DNA of 64,000 bases, taken from assembly GCF_000014045.1 (NCBI RefSeq), contig NC_008209.1, forward strand, positions 3,495,001-3,559,000, given 5' to 3'. This document shows positions 24,962 through 34,075 of the stretch, one piece after another; positions within the stretch are counted from its first letter, which is position 1, and each line of letters opens with the position of its first letter. The position numbers were made by a program, and so were the translations under genes. Under the pieces are notes generated by a model. The model made no database searches. It saw nothing but the letters and a program-made list of their open reading frames with translations, and was not told where the DNA came from. This DNA comes from Roseobacter denitrificans OCh 114 (GTDB lineage Bacteria; Pseudomonadota; Alphaproteobacteria; Rhodobacterales; Rhodobacteraceae).

Positions 24962-25255
24962 TCAGAAATCCGCCGCGATGCGCAGATCACGCAGGGGCCG
25001 CACGATGTCGATGGCCTTGAGGTAGAGTGGATGTGCCTTGTAGGCCGTCAAATCCTCATTGCTCGCAAACTCCGCATAGACGACAACGTCGACTTCGCCC
25101 GACAGTGCGTCATCACGAGTGTTCTGGCGCACCTCGAAAACCTCCGAGTGCGGGATATCCGCCAACAGCGATAACCCGTCGATAATACGAGGTAAATCCG
25201 CCTTATCCTTGGCGCTGAAAAAGACGACATGTCGAATGTTGGGACGGGGTGGCAT
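24962..25255 (-). CDS. Dabb-family (stress-responsive alpha/beta barrel) protein
   Basis: A 97-residue protein with the dimeric alpha/beta-barrel (Dabb) pattern: NIRHVVFFSAKDKADLPRI at the N-terminus, DVVVYAEFASNEDLTAYKAH in the middle and LYLKAIDIVRPL near the end. Members vary from stress proteins to small catalytic domains, so no reaction is assigned. It precedes pabB with a 2-bp gap and is probably co-transcribed with it. Confidence 0.85.
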   Translation of the reverse strand: MPPRPNIRHVVFFSAKDKADLPRIIDGLSLLADIPHSEVFEVRQNTRDDALSGEVDVVVYAEFASNEDLTAYKAHPLYLKAIDIVRPLRDLRIAADF

Positions 25256-25619
25256 AACATCTCCGAATGGTTCTTGAATCGCTCACCGACTGGCGCAAGC
25301 CTTAGCTGCAACAGGCGGGCACTTCTAGGGTAAAACCCCGGTGCAACCTGCCGTCCGGGCCCACAAAGATGCGGCCATTTGTCCCCCGAATGTGGCACCC
25401 TGTTTTCCAAGCGATGGCGTCCCTTTTGCTTTCATCAGAACCGGCCGCGTTTCGGGTGCGTCTGCGTGTCAAATGATCGACCCTCGCACATGCCCGATGA
25501 CACTTGCGCCCCGCCCAGCAGGCAGAGGTGTGCCGCGCGCGGACACCTTCAAGCGATCACAAACACCCTCAGCTTACGCTTTGCCCGTTGAAATCGAACG
25601 GCAAGGAACGACACCCCGT
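25256..25619. other. intergenic gap with no recognised feature
   Basis: A 364-bp gap between the Dabb gene start and the end of the second methionine synthase gene, both on the minus strand. It should hold the Dabb-pabB promoter and the metH transcription end. I looked for tRNA-like and riboswitch-like folds and saw none. GAACGG and CCGTTC arms just past the metH stop could form a weak hairpin. Confidence 0.4.
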
Positions 25620-28334
25620 TCATTCAGCGGCAACAGCAGCGACCGGGGTCGGCGTATAGTTCAGGATGGGGGCAAGCCACCTTTCCGCCTCCTCCATCTC
25701 CATGCCTTTGCGCGCGGCATAATCGGCCACCTGATCGCGTTCCACCTTGGCCACGCCAAAGTAGTAGGCCTCCGTATGGCCGATATAGAGCCCTGATACA
25801 GACGAACCGGGCCACATGGCCATGCTTTGTGTCAGTTCGACCCCGGTGTTGGCTTCGGCGTCCAGCAGGGAAAACAGGGTCAGTTTTTCCGTGTGATCCG
25901 GTTGGGCCGGGTAGCCGGGCGCAGGGCGGATGCCGCGATAGGGCTCACCCACCAGTTCATCCGGGGCAAACCCTTCGTCGGGCGCGTAAGCCCAGAGTTC
26001 GCGGCGCACCCGCTGGTGCAGCATCTCGGCCATGGCCTCGGCAAACCGGTCCGCCAGCGCTTTGACGAGGATCGATGAATAGCTGTCGTTTGCCTCCTCG
26101 AACCGCTTGGCGATCTCGACCTCCTGCGGGCCTGCGGTGACGACAAAACCACCGACGTAATCCGGCGTCCCGACAGGCGCGACAAAGTCGGACAGGGCCA
26201 GATTTGGCCGCCCGGGGCGTTTGGCGTGTTGCTGGCGCAGGGTATGCAGCGTGGCCAACTGCGTGTCCCGGTCCTCGCTGGTAAAGAGGTGAATGTCGTC
26301 ACCATGCGCATTGGCCGGCCAGAACCCGGCGACGGCGCGGGGGCCGAACCATTTCTCGTCAATGATCTGTTTCAGCATGGCCTGCGCATCGGCGAATAGC
26401 GCGCGCGCAGCCTCGCCCTGCCGTTCATCCTCAAGGATTTTTGGGTAAACGCCCTTCAATTCCCATGTGCGGAAAAACGGCGTCCAGTCGATGTATTTCG
26501 CAATCTCTGCGAGGTCCCAATCCTCAATCACGCGGGTGCCGGTGAAGGTCGGCGCGGGCACGGTGTAATCGCTGAAATCAATCTTCATGGCGTTGGCCCG
26601 CGCGGCGGCCAGCGGCACACGCTCCTTTGCCCGTTCGGAGCGTTCATGACGCTCGATCACGCTCACATATTCCTCGCGAATGCCCTCCATGTAGCCATCG
26701 CGGCTCTCGGGGTTGAGCAACTTGCTGACCACACCCACCGCACGGCTGGCATCCAGCACATGAATCGCCTGATTTTTGGTGTAGCGCGGGGCAATCTTGA
26801 CGGCCGTGTGTACCTTGGATGTGGTCGCCCCGCCGATCAGCAGCGGGATGTCATAGCCCTCCCGCTCCAGTTCGCCGGCCAAATGTACCATCTCGTCAAG
26901 GCTCGGCGTGATCAGACCGGACAGGCCGATGATATCCACGTTTTCCGCCTTGGCGACTTCGAGGATTTTCTGCGGCGGGACCATCACGCCCAGATCAATG
27001 ATCTCGTAGTTGTTGCAGGCCAGCACGACGCCCACGATATTCTTGCCGATATCGTGCACATCCCCTTTGACCGTGGCCATCAGGACCTTGCCCGCCGCCT
27101 CGCGCCCGTCCCCACCGCTCAGGCGTTTTTCTTCTTCCATGTAGGGCAACAGAACGGCGACCGCCTGTTTCATGACACGGGCGGATTTCACCACTTGCGG
27201 CAGGAACATCTTGCCCGACCCAAACAGATCGCCAACCACGTTCATCCCCGCCATCAGCGGCCCTTCGATCACATGCAGCGGACGCTCGGCCTGCAATCGC
27301 GCCTCTTCGGTATCGGCGTCGATAAACTCCGTGATCCCGTTGACCAGCGCATGTTCCAGCCGCTTTTCAATGGACCATTCCCGCCATGCCAGATCGCGCA
27401 CCTTTTCCTCGCGCGCACCGTCCCGGAAGCGTTCGGCCATGTCAAGCATCCGCTCCGTGGCATCCTCGCGCCGGTTGAGCACCACGTCTTCGCAGGCCGT
27501 ACGCAGGTCGGGGTCAATCTGGTCATAGACAGCCAGCTGGCCCGCATTGACGATGCCCATATCCATGCCCGCCTGAATGGCGTGATAGAGGAAAACCGCA
27601 TGCATCGCCTCGCGCACCGTTTCATTGCCGCGAAACGAAAACGACAGGTTCGACACCCCGCCCGACACATGCGCATGAGGCAGGTTCTGGCGGATCCAGC
27701 GGGTCGCCTCGATGAAATCGACGCCGTAGTTGTTATGCTCTTCGATGCCCGTGGCGACCGCAAAGATGTTGGGATCAAAGATGATATCCTCGGGCGGAAA
27801 ACCGACCTCCTCCACGAGGATACGGTAGGCGCGTGCGCAAATCTCGATCTTGCGGGCGGCGGTATCGGCCTGGCCCTCTTCGTCAAAGGCCATAACCACA
27901 ACAGCGGCGCCATAGGCCAGACAGAGCCGGGCGTGATGGCGGAATTCCTCCTCGCCCTCTTTCATCGAGATGGAATTGACCACGGATTTACCCTGCACGC
28001 ACTGCAGGCCCGCCTCGATCACCTCCCATTTGGAACTGTCGATCATGATGGGTACGCGCGCGATGTCGGGCTCGGATGCGATGAGGTTGAGGAACTCGAT
28101 CATCGCCTGTTTGGAGTCGATCAGCCCCTCATCCATGTTGACGTCGATGATCTGCGCCCCGTTTTCCACCTGATCGCGCGCCACATCAAGAGCTGCGGCA
28201 TAGTCGCGATTGGTGATCAGCTTGCGAAACTTCGCAGAGCCGGTAACGTTGGTCCGCTCACCGACGTTCACAAAGGGAATATCAGGCGTGAGGACAAAGG
28301 GCTCAAGCCCGGACAGGCGCAAATACCGGGTCAT
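25620..28334 (-). CDS. metH: cobalamin-dependent methionine synthase, folate/B12/activation half
   Basis: A 904-residue protein corresponding to the last three modules of MetH. The pterin-binding domain (about 1-260, with [16 protein letters not shown] and [16 protein letters not shown]) comes first. The cobalamin cap and binding domains follow, with [13 protein letters not shown] supplying the axial His, then SGLITPSLD and GGATTSKVH. The C-terminal AdoMet activation domain has [15 protein letters not shown]. It lacks the homocysteine domain, which is encoded by the gene immediately upstream. The ATG at 28334 overlaps that gene's TGA (28331-28334). Confidence 0.95.
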   Translation of the reverse strand: MTRYLRLSGLEPFVLTPDIPFVNVGERTNVTGSAKFRKLITNRDYAAALDVARDQVENGAQIIDVNMDEGLIDSKQAMIEFLNLIASEPDIARVPIMIDSSKWEVIEAGLQCVQGKSVVNSISMKEGEEEFRHHARLCLAYGAAVVVMAFDEEGQADTAARKIEICARAYRILVEEVGFPPEDIIFDPNIFAVATGIEEHNNYGVDFIEATRWIRQNLPHAHVSGGVSNLSFSFRGNETVREAMHAVFLYHAIQAGMDMGIVNAGQLAVYDQIDPDLRTACEDVVLNRREDATERMLDMAERFRDGAREEKVRDLAWREWSIEKRLEHALVNGITEFIDADTEEARLQAERPLHVIEGPLMAGMNVVGDLFGSGKMFLPQVVKSARVMKQAVAVLLPYMEEEKRLSGGDGREAAGKVLMATVKGDVHDIGKNIVGVVLACNNYEIIDLGVMVPPQKILEVAKAENVDIIGLSGLITPSLDEMVHLAGELEREGYDIPLLIGGATTSKVHTAVKIAPRYTKNQAIHVLDASRAVGVVSKLLNPESRDGYMEGIREEYVSVIERHERSERAKERVPLAAARANAMKIDFSDYTVPAPTFTGTRVIEDWDLAEIAKYIDWTPFFRTWELKGVYPKILEDERQGEAARALFADAQAMLKQIIDEKWFGPRAVAGFWPANAHGDDIHLFTSEDRDTQLATLHTLRQQHAKRPGRPNLALSDFVAPVGTPDYVGGFVVTAGPQEVEIAKRFEEANDSYSSILVKALADRFAEAMAEMLHQRVRRELWAYAPDEGFAPDELVGEPYRGIRPAPGYPAQPDHTEKLTLFSLLDAEANTGVELTQSMAMWPGSSVSGLYIGHTEAYYFGVAKVERDQVADYAARKGMEMEEAERWLAPILNYTPTPVAAVAAE

Positions 28335-29374
28335 GCCGCCTGCTCCTTTTCCAACTGGCGCGGCGCAAAGGGGGCGACCGCCTCCGCAATGGCGCGGATG
28401 TGTTCGGGCGTGGTGCCGCAGCAACCGCCGACCACGTTCAGCAGACCTTCTTGGGCGAACCCGGCCAGTTGTGCCGCGGTCTCTTCGGGGCCCTCGTCAT
28501 ATTGCCCGAAGGCATTGGGCAGCCCTGCATTGGGATAGGCGCAGGTCAGCGTGTCAACCACGCCCGCAAGCTCCGCCATATGCGGCCGCATCGCGCCCGC
28601 CCCTAGCGCGCAGTTCAGCCCTACGGAAAACGGCCGGGCATGGGCCACCGAATGCCAGAACGCCGTCGGCGTTTGCCCCGAAAGCGTGCGCCCGGATGCA
28701 TCGGTGATCGTGCCGGAGATCATGATCGGCAGGCGGATGCCCTGCGCCTGAAACGCCTCGATCGCGGCAAAAATGGCCGCCTTTGCGTTGAGTGTGTCAA
28801 AAATGGTTTCAATCAGGATCAGATCCGCGCCCCCCATGATCAGCGCGCGGATCTGGTCGCGGTAGGCGAGGCGCAAATCATCGAAAGTCACCGCGCGGTA
28901 GCCGGGATTGCTCACGTCGGGGGACAAAGACGCGGTACGGTTGGTCGGGCCAACGGCCCCGGCCACGTAGCGCGGCTTGCCATCCAGCGCCGTGGCCCGG
29001 TCCAGCGCGCGCCGCGCAACGCGCGCCGCCTCCACATTCAGATCATGGACGGCAGCCTCAAGACCGTAATCGGCCTGTGCAATCGCGGTTGAGGAAAACG
29101 TATTGGTTTCAACGATATCCGCGCCTGCGATGGCGAAATCATAGTGGATCTGTTCGATCGCCTGCGGCTGTGTCAGGGACAACAGGTCGTTGTTGCCTTT
29201 CTGAGGCAGGTCCGTCGCATGCGCGCAGGGCATGCCGGTTCCATGACCGGTGTAATCATCCTCCCCAAGACCGAGCCCCTGGATCATCGTGCCCATGGCA
29301 CCATCCATGATCAGGATGCGCTCGCGCGCGGTCGCGCTCAGTGCATTGACGCAGTGATGATCGTGTAAAGACAT
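28331..29374 (-). CDS. homocysteine S-methyltransferase half of split methionine synthase
   Basis: A 347-residue homocysteine-binding TIM barrel equivalent to the first module of MetH. Zinc cysteines are visible in GLNCALGAG and in the C-terminal [27 protein letters not shown] sequence ([15 protein letters not shown]) starts the barrel. Its stop overlaps the start of the gene for the other modules, so the two polypeptides are made in coupled fashion and together equal one MetH of about 1250 residues. The start follows a GGGGGG run. Confidence 0.93.
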   Translation of the reverse strand: MSLHDHHCVNALSATARERILIMDGAMGTMIQGLGLGEDDYTGHGTGMPCAHATDLPQKGNNDLLSLTQPQAIEQIHYDFAIAGADIVETNTFSSTAIAQADYGLEAAVHDLNVEAARVARRALDRATALDGKPRYVAGAVGPTNRTASLSPDVSNPGYRAVTFDDLRLAYRDQIRALIMGGADLILIETIFDTLNAKAAIFAAIEAFQAQGIRLPIMISGTITDASGRTLSGQTPTAFWHSVAHARPFSVGLNCALGAGAMRPHMAELAGVVDTLTCAYPNAGLPNAFGQYDEGPEETAAQLAGFAQEGLLNVVGGCCGTTPEHIRAIAEAVAPFAPRQLEKEQAA

Positions 29375-29764
29375 GGCACCCCCCGAGTTTGGTCGCCGCT
29401 GCCTATCAGCATTTTAATTATTAGCATAATTCATATTCTTCAGCTTCATTATGAGTTACTCGCGGATAATCACGGGAGGCTGCCATCTATCCGCCACCGC
29501 TGAGCCGCGAAAAACATGGCGGTGATACCTGCTTGCCCCGGATAAACCGCCCTGACGTGTCCGGATGTGAGCCATTCGCTTTTTGCATAGCGGCTTTCAC
29601 ATTGCCCATGTTGACCCAAACCGGGCGGCGGCCTAACTGCGCATCAATGGCAGTGCGCACGATGGCGTCGTGTGCTTTCTGTCCTTACCGCAAATATCCT
29701 GAACGCCCGGATTTGGACGGCTCCCGCAGTGGAGCGGTCCCGAAGTGATTGTTGAGGTCCCAAG
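29375..29764. promoter_or_regulatory. divergent region upstream of split metH, with AT-rich palindrome at 29416-29431
   Basis: A 390-bp gap between the metH genes (minus) and the EamA gene (plus). An AT-rich island at 29408-29456 contains AATTAT-TAGC-ATAATT, a perfect inverted repeat at 29416-29431, and TCATA/TATGA arms flanking it on one side. It sits 42 bp before the metH start and is a likely promoter or operator. I could not match it to a SAM or cobalamin riboswitch. The EamA start has GAGG eight bases upstream. The rest, about 29460-29750, holds nothing I recognise. Confidence 0.45.
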
Positions 29765-30718
29765 ATGTTCCAGAACCCGTCCCTGCCCGGTCTCCACATT
29801 GCTGCACCTGCCAAACCCAATACCGGGATGATCTGCATGATCGTGGCAATGCTGCTGCTTCCTTTGGGGGATACATTTGCGAAACTGATCAGTGAGACAC
29901 TAAACCCGGTCGGTGTCACGCTCTGCCGTATTCTGGCGCAGGCGCTGTTTCTGGTGCCGGTGGCCTATGTGCTGCGGCACCGTCTGCGCGGGGCGATGTT
30001 CTCGCCCGTTGTGGCGCTGTCGGGCGGGCTGCTGATCGTGTCGCTGACCAGCCTGATCAGCGCTTTCGCGGTGATGCCGATCACGACGGCACTTGCGATC
30101 TTCTTTGTCGAGCCGCTGATACTGACCATTCTTGCCGCGTTCCTTCTGGGGGAAACCGCCGGACCGCGCCGCCTTGCCGCTGTCGGTGTCGGGTTGATCG
30201 GCGCGATGATCGTGATCCGCCCCGGTTTTGACGTTTATGGCTGGGCGACCTTGCTGCCGCTGATCTCCGCCTTTGCCTATGCACTCAACATGATCGTGCT
30301 CAAGAAAGCAACCGTGACCCGCTCCGGCCTGACCGTTCAATGTGGCACGACGATCTATGCCGGGCTTGGCCTCATCCTGCTGTCTGCGGGTCTGGGCACG
30401 ACGGGCATGACGGCGTTCATACCTGCCGCCAGTGATACGTCGACATGGCTGCTGATCCTTTGCGCTGGCGCGGTTGCGGCCACATCCTTTGTGCTGATCG
30501 CCGAAGCCTACCGATCCGCAGACGCAACCGCGCTGGCACCGTTTCAGTATCTGGAAATCGTAACCGCCACGGCCCTCGGGTTTCTGGTGTTTGGCGATTT
30601 CCCGGACACGCTGACGTGGATCGGCGTGGCAATCATCCTTGGCTCGGGCATCTACATCTTTCACCGCGAGGGACAGTCAGACACCGCAGCACCCCGCCGC
30701 AAACGCGCGGAACGCTAA
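29765..30718 (+). CDS. EamA/DMT-family transporter
   Basis: A 317-residue inner-membrane protein of the drug/metabolite transporter superfamily, with about ten transmembrane segments arranged as two EamA repeats (roughly 22-155 and 165-300). The repeats end in typical GVGLIGAMIVIRPG and IGVAIILGSGIYIF sequences. Substrates of this family include amino acids, nucleotides and other metabolites; nothing here narrows it. It stands alone and is followed by a strong bidirectional hairpin. Confidence 0.88.
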   Translation: MFQNPSLPGLHIAAPAKPNTGMICMIVAMLLLPLGDTFAKLISETLNPVGVTLCRILAQALFLVPVAYVLRHRLRGAMFSPVVALSGGLLIVSLTSLISAFAVMPITTALAIFFVEPLILTILAAFLLGETAGPRRLAAVGVGLIGAMIVIRPGFDVYGWATLLPLISAFAYALNMIVLKKATVTRSGLTVQCGTTIYAGLGLILLSAGLGTTGMTAFIPAASDTSTWLLILCAGAVAATSFVLIAEAYRSADATALAPFQYLEIVTATALGFLVFGDFPDTLTWIGVAIILGSGIYIFHREGQSDTAAPRRKRAER

Positions 30719-30772
30719 AGGATTCGGCCCCAACGCTAGCCACTCTGTCGCATCGGCCATGGACAATCTGAC

Positions 30773-30809
30773 CTTGAACCGGGCTGCGCATCGCAGCGCC
30801 CGGTTCAAG
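30773..30809. terminator. bidirectional hairpin terminator between convergent genes
   Basis: A long stem: CTTGAACCGGGC at 30773-30784 pairs perfectly with GCCCGGTTCAAG at 30798-30809, and TGCG/CGCA continues the stem around a CAT loop with a 2-base bulge. It lies 55 bp after the EamA gene and 8 bp before the end of the CMD gene, as expected for a shared end point. No clear T-tract follows on either strand. Confidence 0.65.
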
Positions 30810-30816
30810 ATATGCT

Positions 30817-31131
30817 TCAGGCTTCGGTGACGTCCGAAATCCATGTGCCCGCCGCAACCGCGCGCGGCAAGCCCAACGGCCCGATGGCCAAAAGAGCAAC
30901 CTGATGCAGGTCCTGCCGGGCGATGTCCTCTGCGAGACCGCGACGCGCATGCGAATGCACCGCACCTTCGGACCCGGCACCAATTGCAAGGGCCAGTTTG
31001 ACCAAGCGCCGTTCGCGCGCGCTCAGCTCGCCCGCATTGGCAGTGGCGGCCCCCAGACTGGCATAGGCATCCCAGACCTCCGGATGGGCGGCGGCGAGAT
31101 TTCCTGCCGCGCCGGGTAGATCGTTGCTCAT
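30817..31131 (-). CDS. carboxymuconolactone decarboxylase-fold protein lacking the cysteine pair
   Basis: A 104-residue protein of the CMD/AhpD-like fold. The core reads LSARERRLVKLALAIGAGSE then GAVHSHARRGLAEDI and HQVALLAIGPLGLPRAV. AhpD-type members have a CxxC and a His in this helix; here the His residues (VHSH) are present but there is no cysteine, so peroxidase or disulfide activity is unlikely. It belongs to a small subgroup of unknown role. It lies downstream in the same direction as torA, 157 bp after the end of that gene would place it as an independent unit. Confidence 0.8.
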   Translation of the reverse strand: MSNDLPGAAGNLAAAHPEVWDAYASLGAATANAGELSARERRLVKLALAIGAGSEGAVHSHARRGLAEDIARQDLHQVALLAIGPLGLPRAVAAGTWISDVTEA

Positions 31132-31241
31132 CTTTTTCGTCCTTTCAGGTTTATCTATCGGGCCTAACGCATGTTTTATTCAACTGCTGGCCCTGTGTTG
31201 CTTGCGCCTGTGGCAGCGCGCGTCAGGATCGACGCGCTTTT

Positions 31242-31271
31242 GACGGGGGCTGGAAAAACCAGCCTCCCGTC
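31242..31271. terminator. hairpin downstream of torA
   Basis: GACGGGGGCTGG and CCAGCCTCCCGTC form a 12-bp stem with one bulged base and an AAAAA loop. It begins 18 bp past the torA stop. No strong T-run follows on the minus strand, so it may terminate weakly or protect the 3' end of the message. Confidence 0.5.
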
Positions 31272-31288
31272 TTGTGTTGCACATGCGT

Positions 31289-33961
31289 TTACTTTGGTGC
31301 ATCCGAGGCGTTCTGCATGAGATATTCTGTCACCAGAGCCGCCTCGGCTTCGTCCAGACCTGCGCGCGGGAACATGGATGGGGTGATGCCCTTCCACTGC
31401 TGCTGGGTAAAGTGGGTCACCTCGCGCGGGGCGTGGCAGACCGTGCAGCGCTCGAAGTAGATCTTCTCGCCCGGGCTCATATCCGCATAAAGCTTTTCGG
31501 TCAGCTCATAGAGGCGATCGACACCGATCTTGTCATAGTCAATCGCGGCATAGTCATACTCCTCAAGGATCGCGGGTTTCTCATAGGCGAGGTTCGGCCC
31601 CTCCGGGTCCTCGCATTTGCGCATCGAACACAGGGTGGTATTCGCAGTCGTTGCCTGCGCCACACCGGACGAACGCTGTGTCGAGGTCAGGAAGTTCACC
31701 AGACCCGAGTTGCACCGCCCCTTGCTGTCAAGCTGCGGCCATGCACCCTCGTAGATCGACACGACACCGGGCATGATCTCGTCGCTGACAACAGCGCCTG
31801 CAATCACCGTGCCCCGGTCGTTGTAAAGCTCAACCAGATCACCGTCCTCGATCCCGCGCGCGGCGGCATCCTGCGTGTTGATCCGCACCGGTTCGCGCCC
31901 CTGCACCTTGTAAAGCGCGCGCAGGTTTTCCGACTGGTCCATCTGGCTGTGCAAACGGAACCACGGGTGTGGCGAGACCACGTGCAACTGGCCCTCCTTG
32001 GCGTTGCCGAGGTATTCGTGCTTTTCCATCCAGATCGGCATGCCGGGCATGTCGTCGATGTCGAGCTTGGCAAAATCCTCGCAGAACATCTCGATCTTGC
32101 CTGAGGTTGTGTGCAGCGGGTTGCCTTCGGGATCGTTAAAGAACGCCCCGTGGCGGGTCCATTTGCGCGCCTCTTCCGGCACCTCCTGACGGGCAAAGCC
32201 CTTTTCCCAGAATTCTTCGAACGGGGTATGCGCGGCGGCGCTGGATTTCTCATAGGCCCGACGGATGTGATACATCTTGTCCTCGCCATCGGTGAACTGC
32301 GCCCACAGACCCAGCGTATCGGCCAGCCCTTCGAAGATCTCGTAATCCGGCAGGCTCTCGCCCACGGGTTCGATCATCTTTTTCATCGCATAGACCTTGT
32401 CGTTGGAATAGGTCCCGCCAGAGGAGATATCATCTTGTTCCAGCGTCGAGGCGGCAGGCATGACGATATCAGCCCAGCGTGTCGCCGCGGTCCACCAGAC
32501 ATCCACGCTGACCACGGTTTCCACCTTCTCCAGCGCCCGGATCAGCCGGTTGGTATCCTGCTGGTGGCTCATGAAGTTGTTGCCCGCGTTAAAGACGACC
32601 TTCACATCCGGATAGGTATGGGTGTTACCGTTGTAGAACACTTCCTTGCCGGGGTTTTCCAGCATGTCGGTGATGCGGCTCGCCGGGCAGACGGTCTTGA
32701 CAAAATTCCGCCCCTGGCTCAGGCCCGCCGGGTTCGATTTTCCCGAAGCCGGCATGCCGCCGTTGCCATAGTGCCAGCTGAAGCCGACACCGCAGCCCGG
32801 TTTCCCGATCTTGCCGGTCAGTGCGGCAAAGTTGATGATCGCCCAATGGGTCATCTCACCGTGTTGTGCGCGTTGCAGCGCCCAGGCCCCCGCGATATTG
32901 GTGTTGGATTTGGCAAAAAGCTCTGCCATCTCGCGGATTTTCGCAGCTTCAATCCCGGTGATCTCCGCCGCCCATTCCGGGGTTTTCGCAACGCCATCCT
33001 CCTCGCCGTTGACATAGGCGATCCACTTGTCAGCACCGACCGTGTATTTCGCCATATAGGCGCGGTCCTCAAGACCCTCGGCCAGCACGTGGTTGGCCAT
33101 GGCACAAAACAGCGCCACATCGGTGTTGGGCACGATCTGGACCCAGTCGGCATCCAGATAGGCGTCAGAGGCGGTTTTCTGCGGGTTGATCGAGATGAAC
33201 TTCACGCCTGAATCGCGGATGGTTTCCCAATGCGCATACATGCCATGGTCCGCCACGCGGTACTCCACACGGTTGTTCTTGATCGGGTCACACCCCACCA
33301 GCACAAAGACCTCGCAGTGATCGCGGATGGTCTCCCAGGCGGATTGGGTCGAATAGACTTCCATATCGCCGATGATATGGGGCAGCGCGACCTGCGAGGC
33401 TCCCGCCGACCAGTCGCCAGCGGTCACGGTGCAGCCCCCGATCAGGTTCATCAACCGACCCTGCAGCACGTTGGGGCGGAAGGTGCCCGCGTTGGACCAC
33501 CCACCGTAGGAGGAACTGAAGATCGCCTCATTGCCGTGGTTTGTGGCCGTGTCCAGCAACGCCTTGGCCGTCAGGCTCCAGGCCGTGTCCCAATCGACAC
33601 GGACATAGGGTTCCTTGCCGCGCAACTCGGGCTTGATGTCACCGGTTTCCCAGCCGTCCAGATAGGATTTGCGCACCATCGGATAGTTGATGCGAGACTT
33701 GTCATAGGTCCGGTCCATCACCCCCGTGGTCAGCATCTCGGTTGGGCGGGCGTCAATGTCCATAATGGTGTTGAGGCCGACAAGCTTGCCGTCGCGCACG
33801 ACACCTTCAAACGGGCCGTAGTGCGTTGCGTGAAACACACGCCCGTCAAAAGAGTTCGGATCAAGTGCTGCAAGCGCCGTTGTGCCCATCAGGCTGGTTG
33901 CGCCAAAAACAGCGGCACCACCTTGCAAAAAGCTGCGTCGGGTCGGTTGGGAAAAGGACAT
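31289..33961 (-). CDS. torA: TorA-type molybdopterin N-/S-oxide reductase with fused C-terminal c-type haem domain
   Basis: An 890-residue periplasmic molybdoenzyme of the TMAO/DMSO reductase family. A Tat signal, TRRSFLQGGAAVFG, starts it and ends near TTALA. The catalytic domain has FSSSYGGWSNAG near residue 155, where the family's molybdenum-ligand Ser lies, plus VLVGCDPIKNN and GKIGKPGCGVGF. Unlike ordinary TorA (about 830 residues), it carries a C-terminal extension with a haem motif CTVCH at 839-843 and a possible axial Met at 863. The extension resembles the fifth-haem domain of the TorC cytochrome. ATG at 33961 follows GGAGG. It is divergent from torR. Confidence 0.9.
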   Translation of the reverse strand: MSFSQPTRRSFLQGGAAVFGATSLMGTTALAALDPNSFDGRVFHATHYGPFEGVVRDGKLVGLNTIMDIDARPTEMLTTGVMDRTYDKSRINYPMVRKSYLDGWETGDIKPELRGKEPYVRVDWDTAWSLTAKALLDTATNHGNEAIFSSSYGGWSNAGTFRPNVLQGRLMNLIGGCTVTAGDWSAGASQVALPHIIGDMEVYSTQSAWETIRDHCEVFVLVGCDPIKNNRVEYRVADHGMYAHWETIRDSGVKFISINPQKTASDAYLDADWVQIVPNTDVALFCAMANHVLAEGLEDRAYMAKYTVGADKWIAYVNGEEDGVAKTPEWAAEITGIEAAKIREMAELFAKSNTNIAGAWALQRAQHGEMTHWAIINFAALTGKIGKPGCGVGFSWHYGNGGMPASGKSNPAGLSQGRNFVKTVCPASRITDMLENPGKEVFYNGNTHTYPDVKVVFNAGNNFMSHQQDTNRLIRALEKVETVVSVDVWWTAATRWADIVMPAASTLEQDDISSGGTYSNDKVYAMKKMIEPVGESLPDYEIFEGLADTLGLWAQFTDGEDKMYHIRRAYEKSSAAAHTPFEEFWEKGFARQEVPEEARKWTRHGAFFNDPEGNPLHTTSGKIEMFCEDFAKLDIDDMPGMPIWMEKHEYLGNAKEGQLHVVSPHPWFRLHSQMDQSENLRALYKVQGREPVRINTQDAAARGIEDGDLVELYNDRGTVIAGAVVSDEIMPGVVSIYEGAWPQLDSKGRCNSGLVNFLTSTQRSSGVAQATTANTTLCSMRKCEDPEGPNLAYEKPAILEEYDYAAIDYDKIGVDRLYELTEKLYADMSPGEKIYFERCTVCHAPREVTHFTQQQWKGITPSMFPRAGLDEAEAALVTEYLMQNASDAPK

Positions 33962-34049
33962 GCCTGCCTCCTGTGAGATTAAGATCTGCCCCCACACTAC
34001 GATAACGCGAAACCTCAAACCTTGATCCGACGCAAACAGGGTTGTGCGA

Positions 34050-34067
34050 AAATGTAAGCAAATGTAA
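34050..34067. promoter_or_regulatory. tandem AAATGTAA boxes, candidate TorR binding site
   Basis: AAATGTAA occurs at 34050-34057 and again at 34060-34067, exactly 10 bp apart, or one helical turn. Head-to-tail boxes at this spacing are the usual binding pattern of OmpR-family response regulators. The site lies in the 114-bp torA/torR spacer, just 8 bp before the torR start, so it could mediate autoregulation, and it lies about 90 bp from the torA start. Confidence 0.5.
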
Positions 34068-34075
34068 TAAAAACC

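Noticed and set aside
29533..29748. Plus-strand 71-codon frame before the EamA gene
   Set aside because: No recognisable domain, irregular composition, and it lies in the likely promoter region.
29375..29764. SAM or cobalamin riboswitch upstream of metH
   Set aside because: I looked for conserved cores and long-range pairing on the minus strand and could not find a convincing match. A covariance-model search would decide.
30817..33961. CMD-fold gene as part of the torA transcription unit
   Set aside because: A 157-bp spacer with a strong hairpin separates them, so co-transcription is not supported, although both are on the minus strand.
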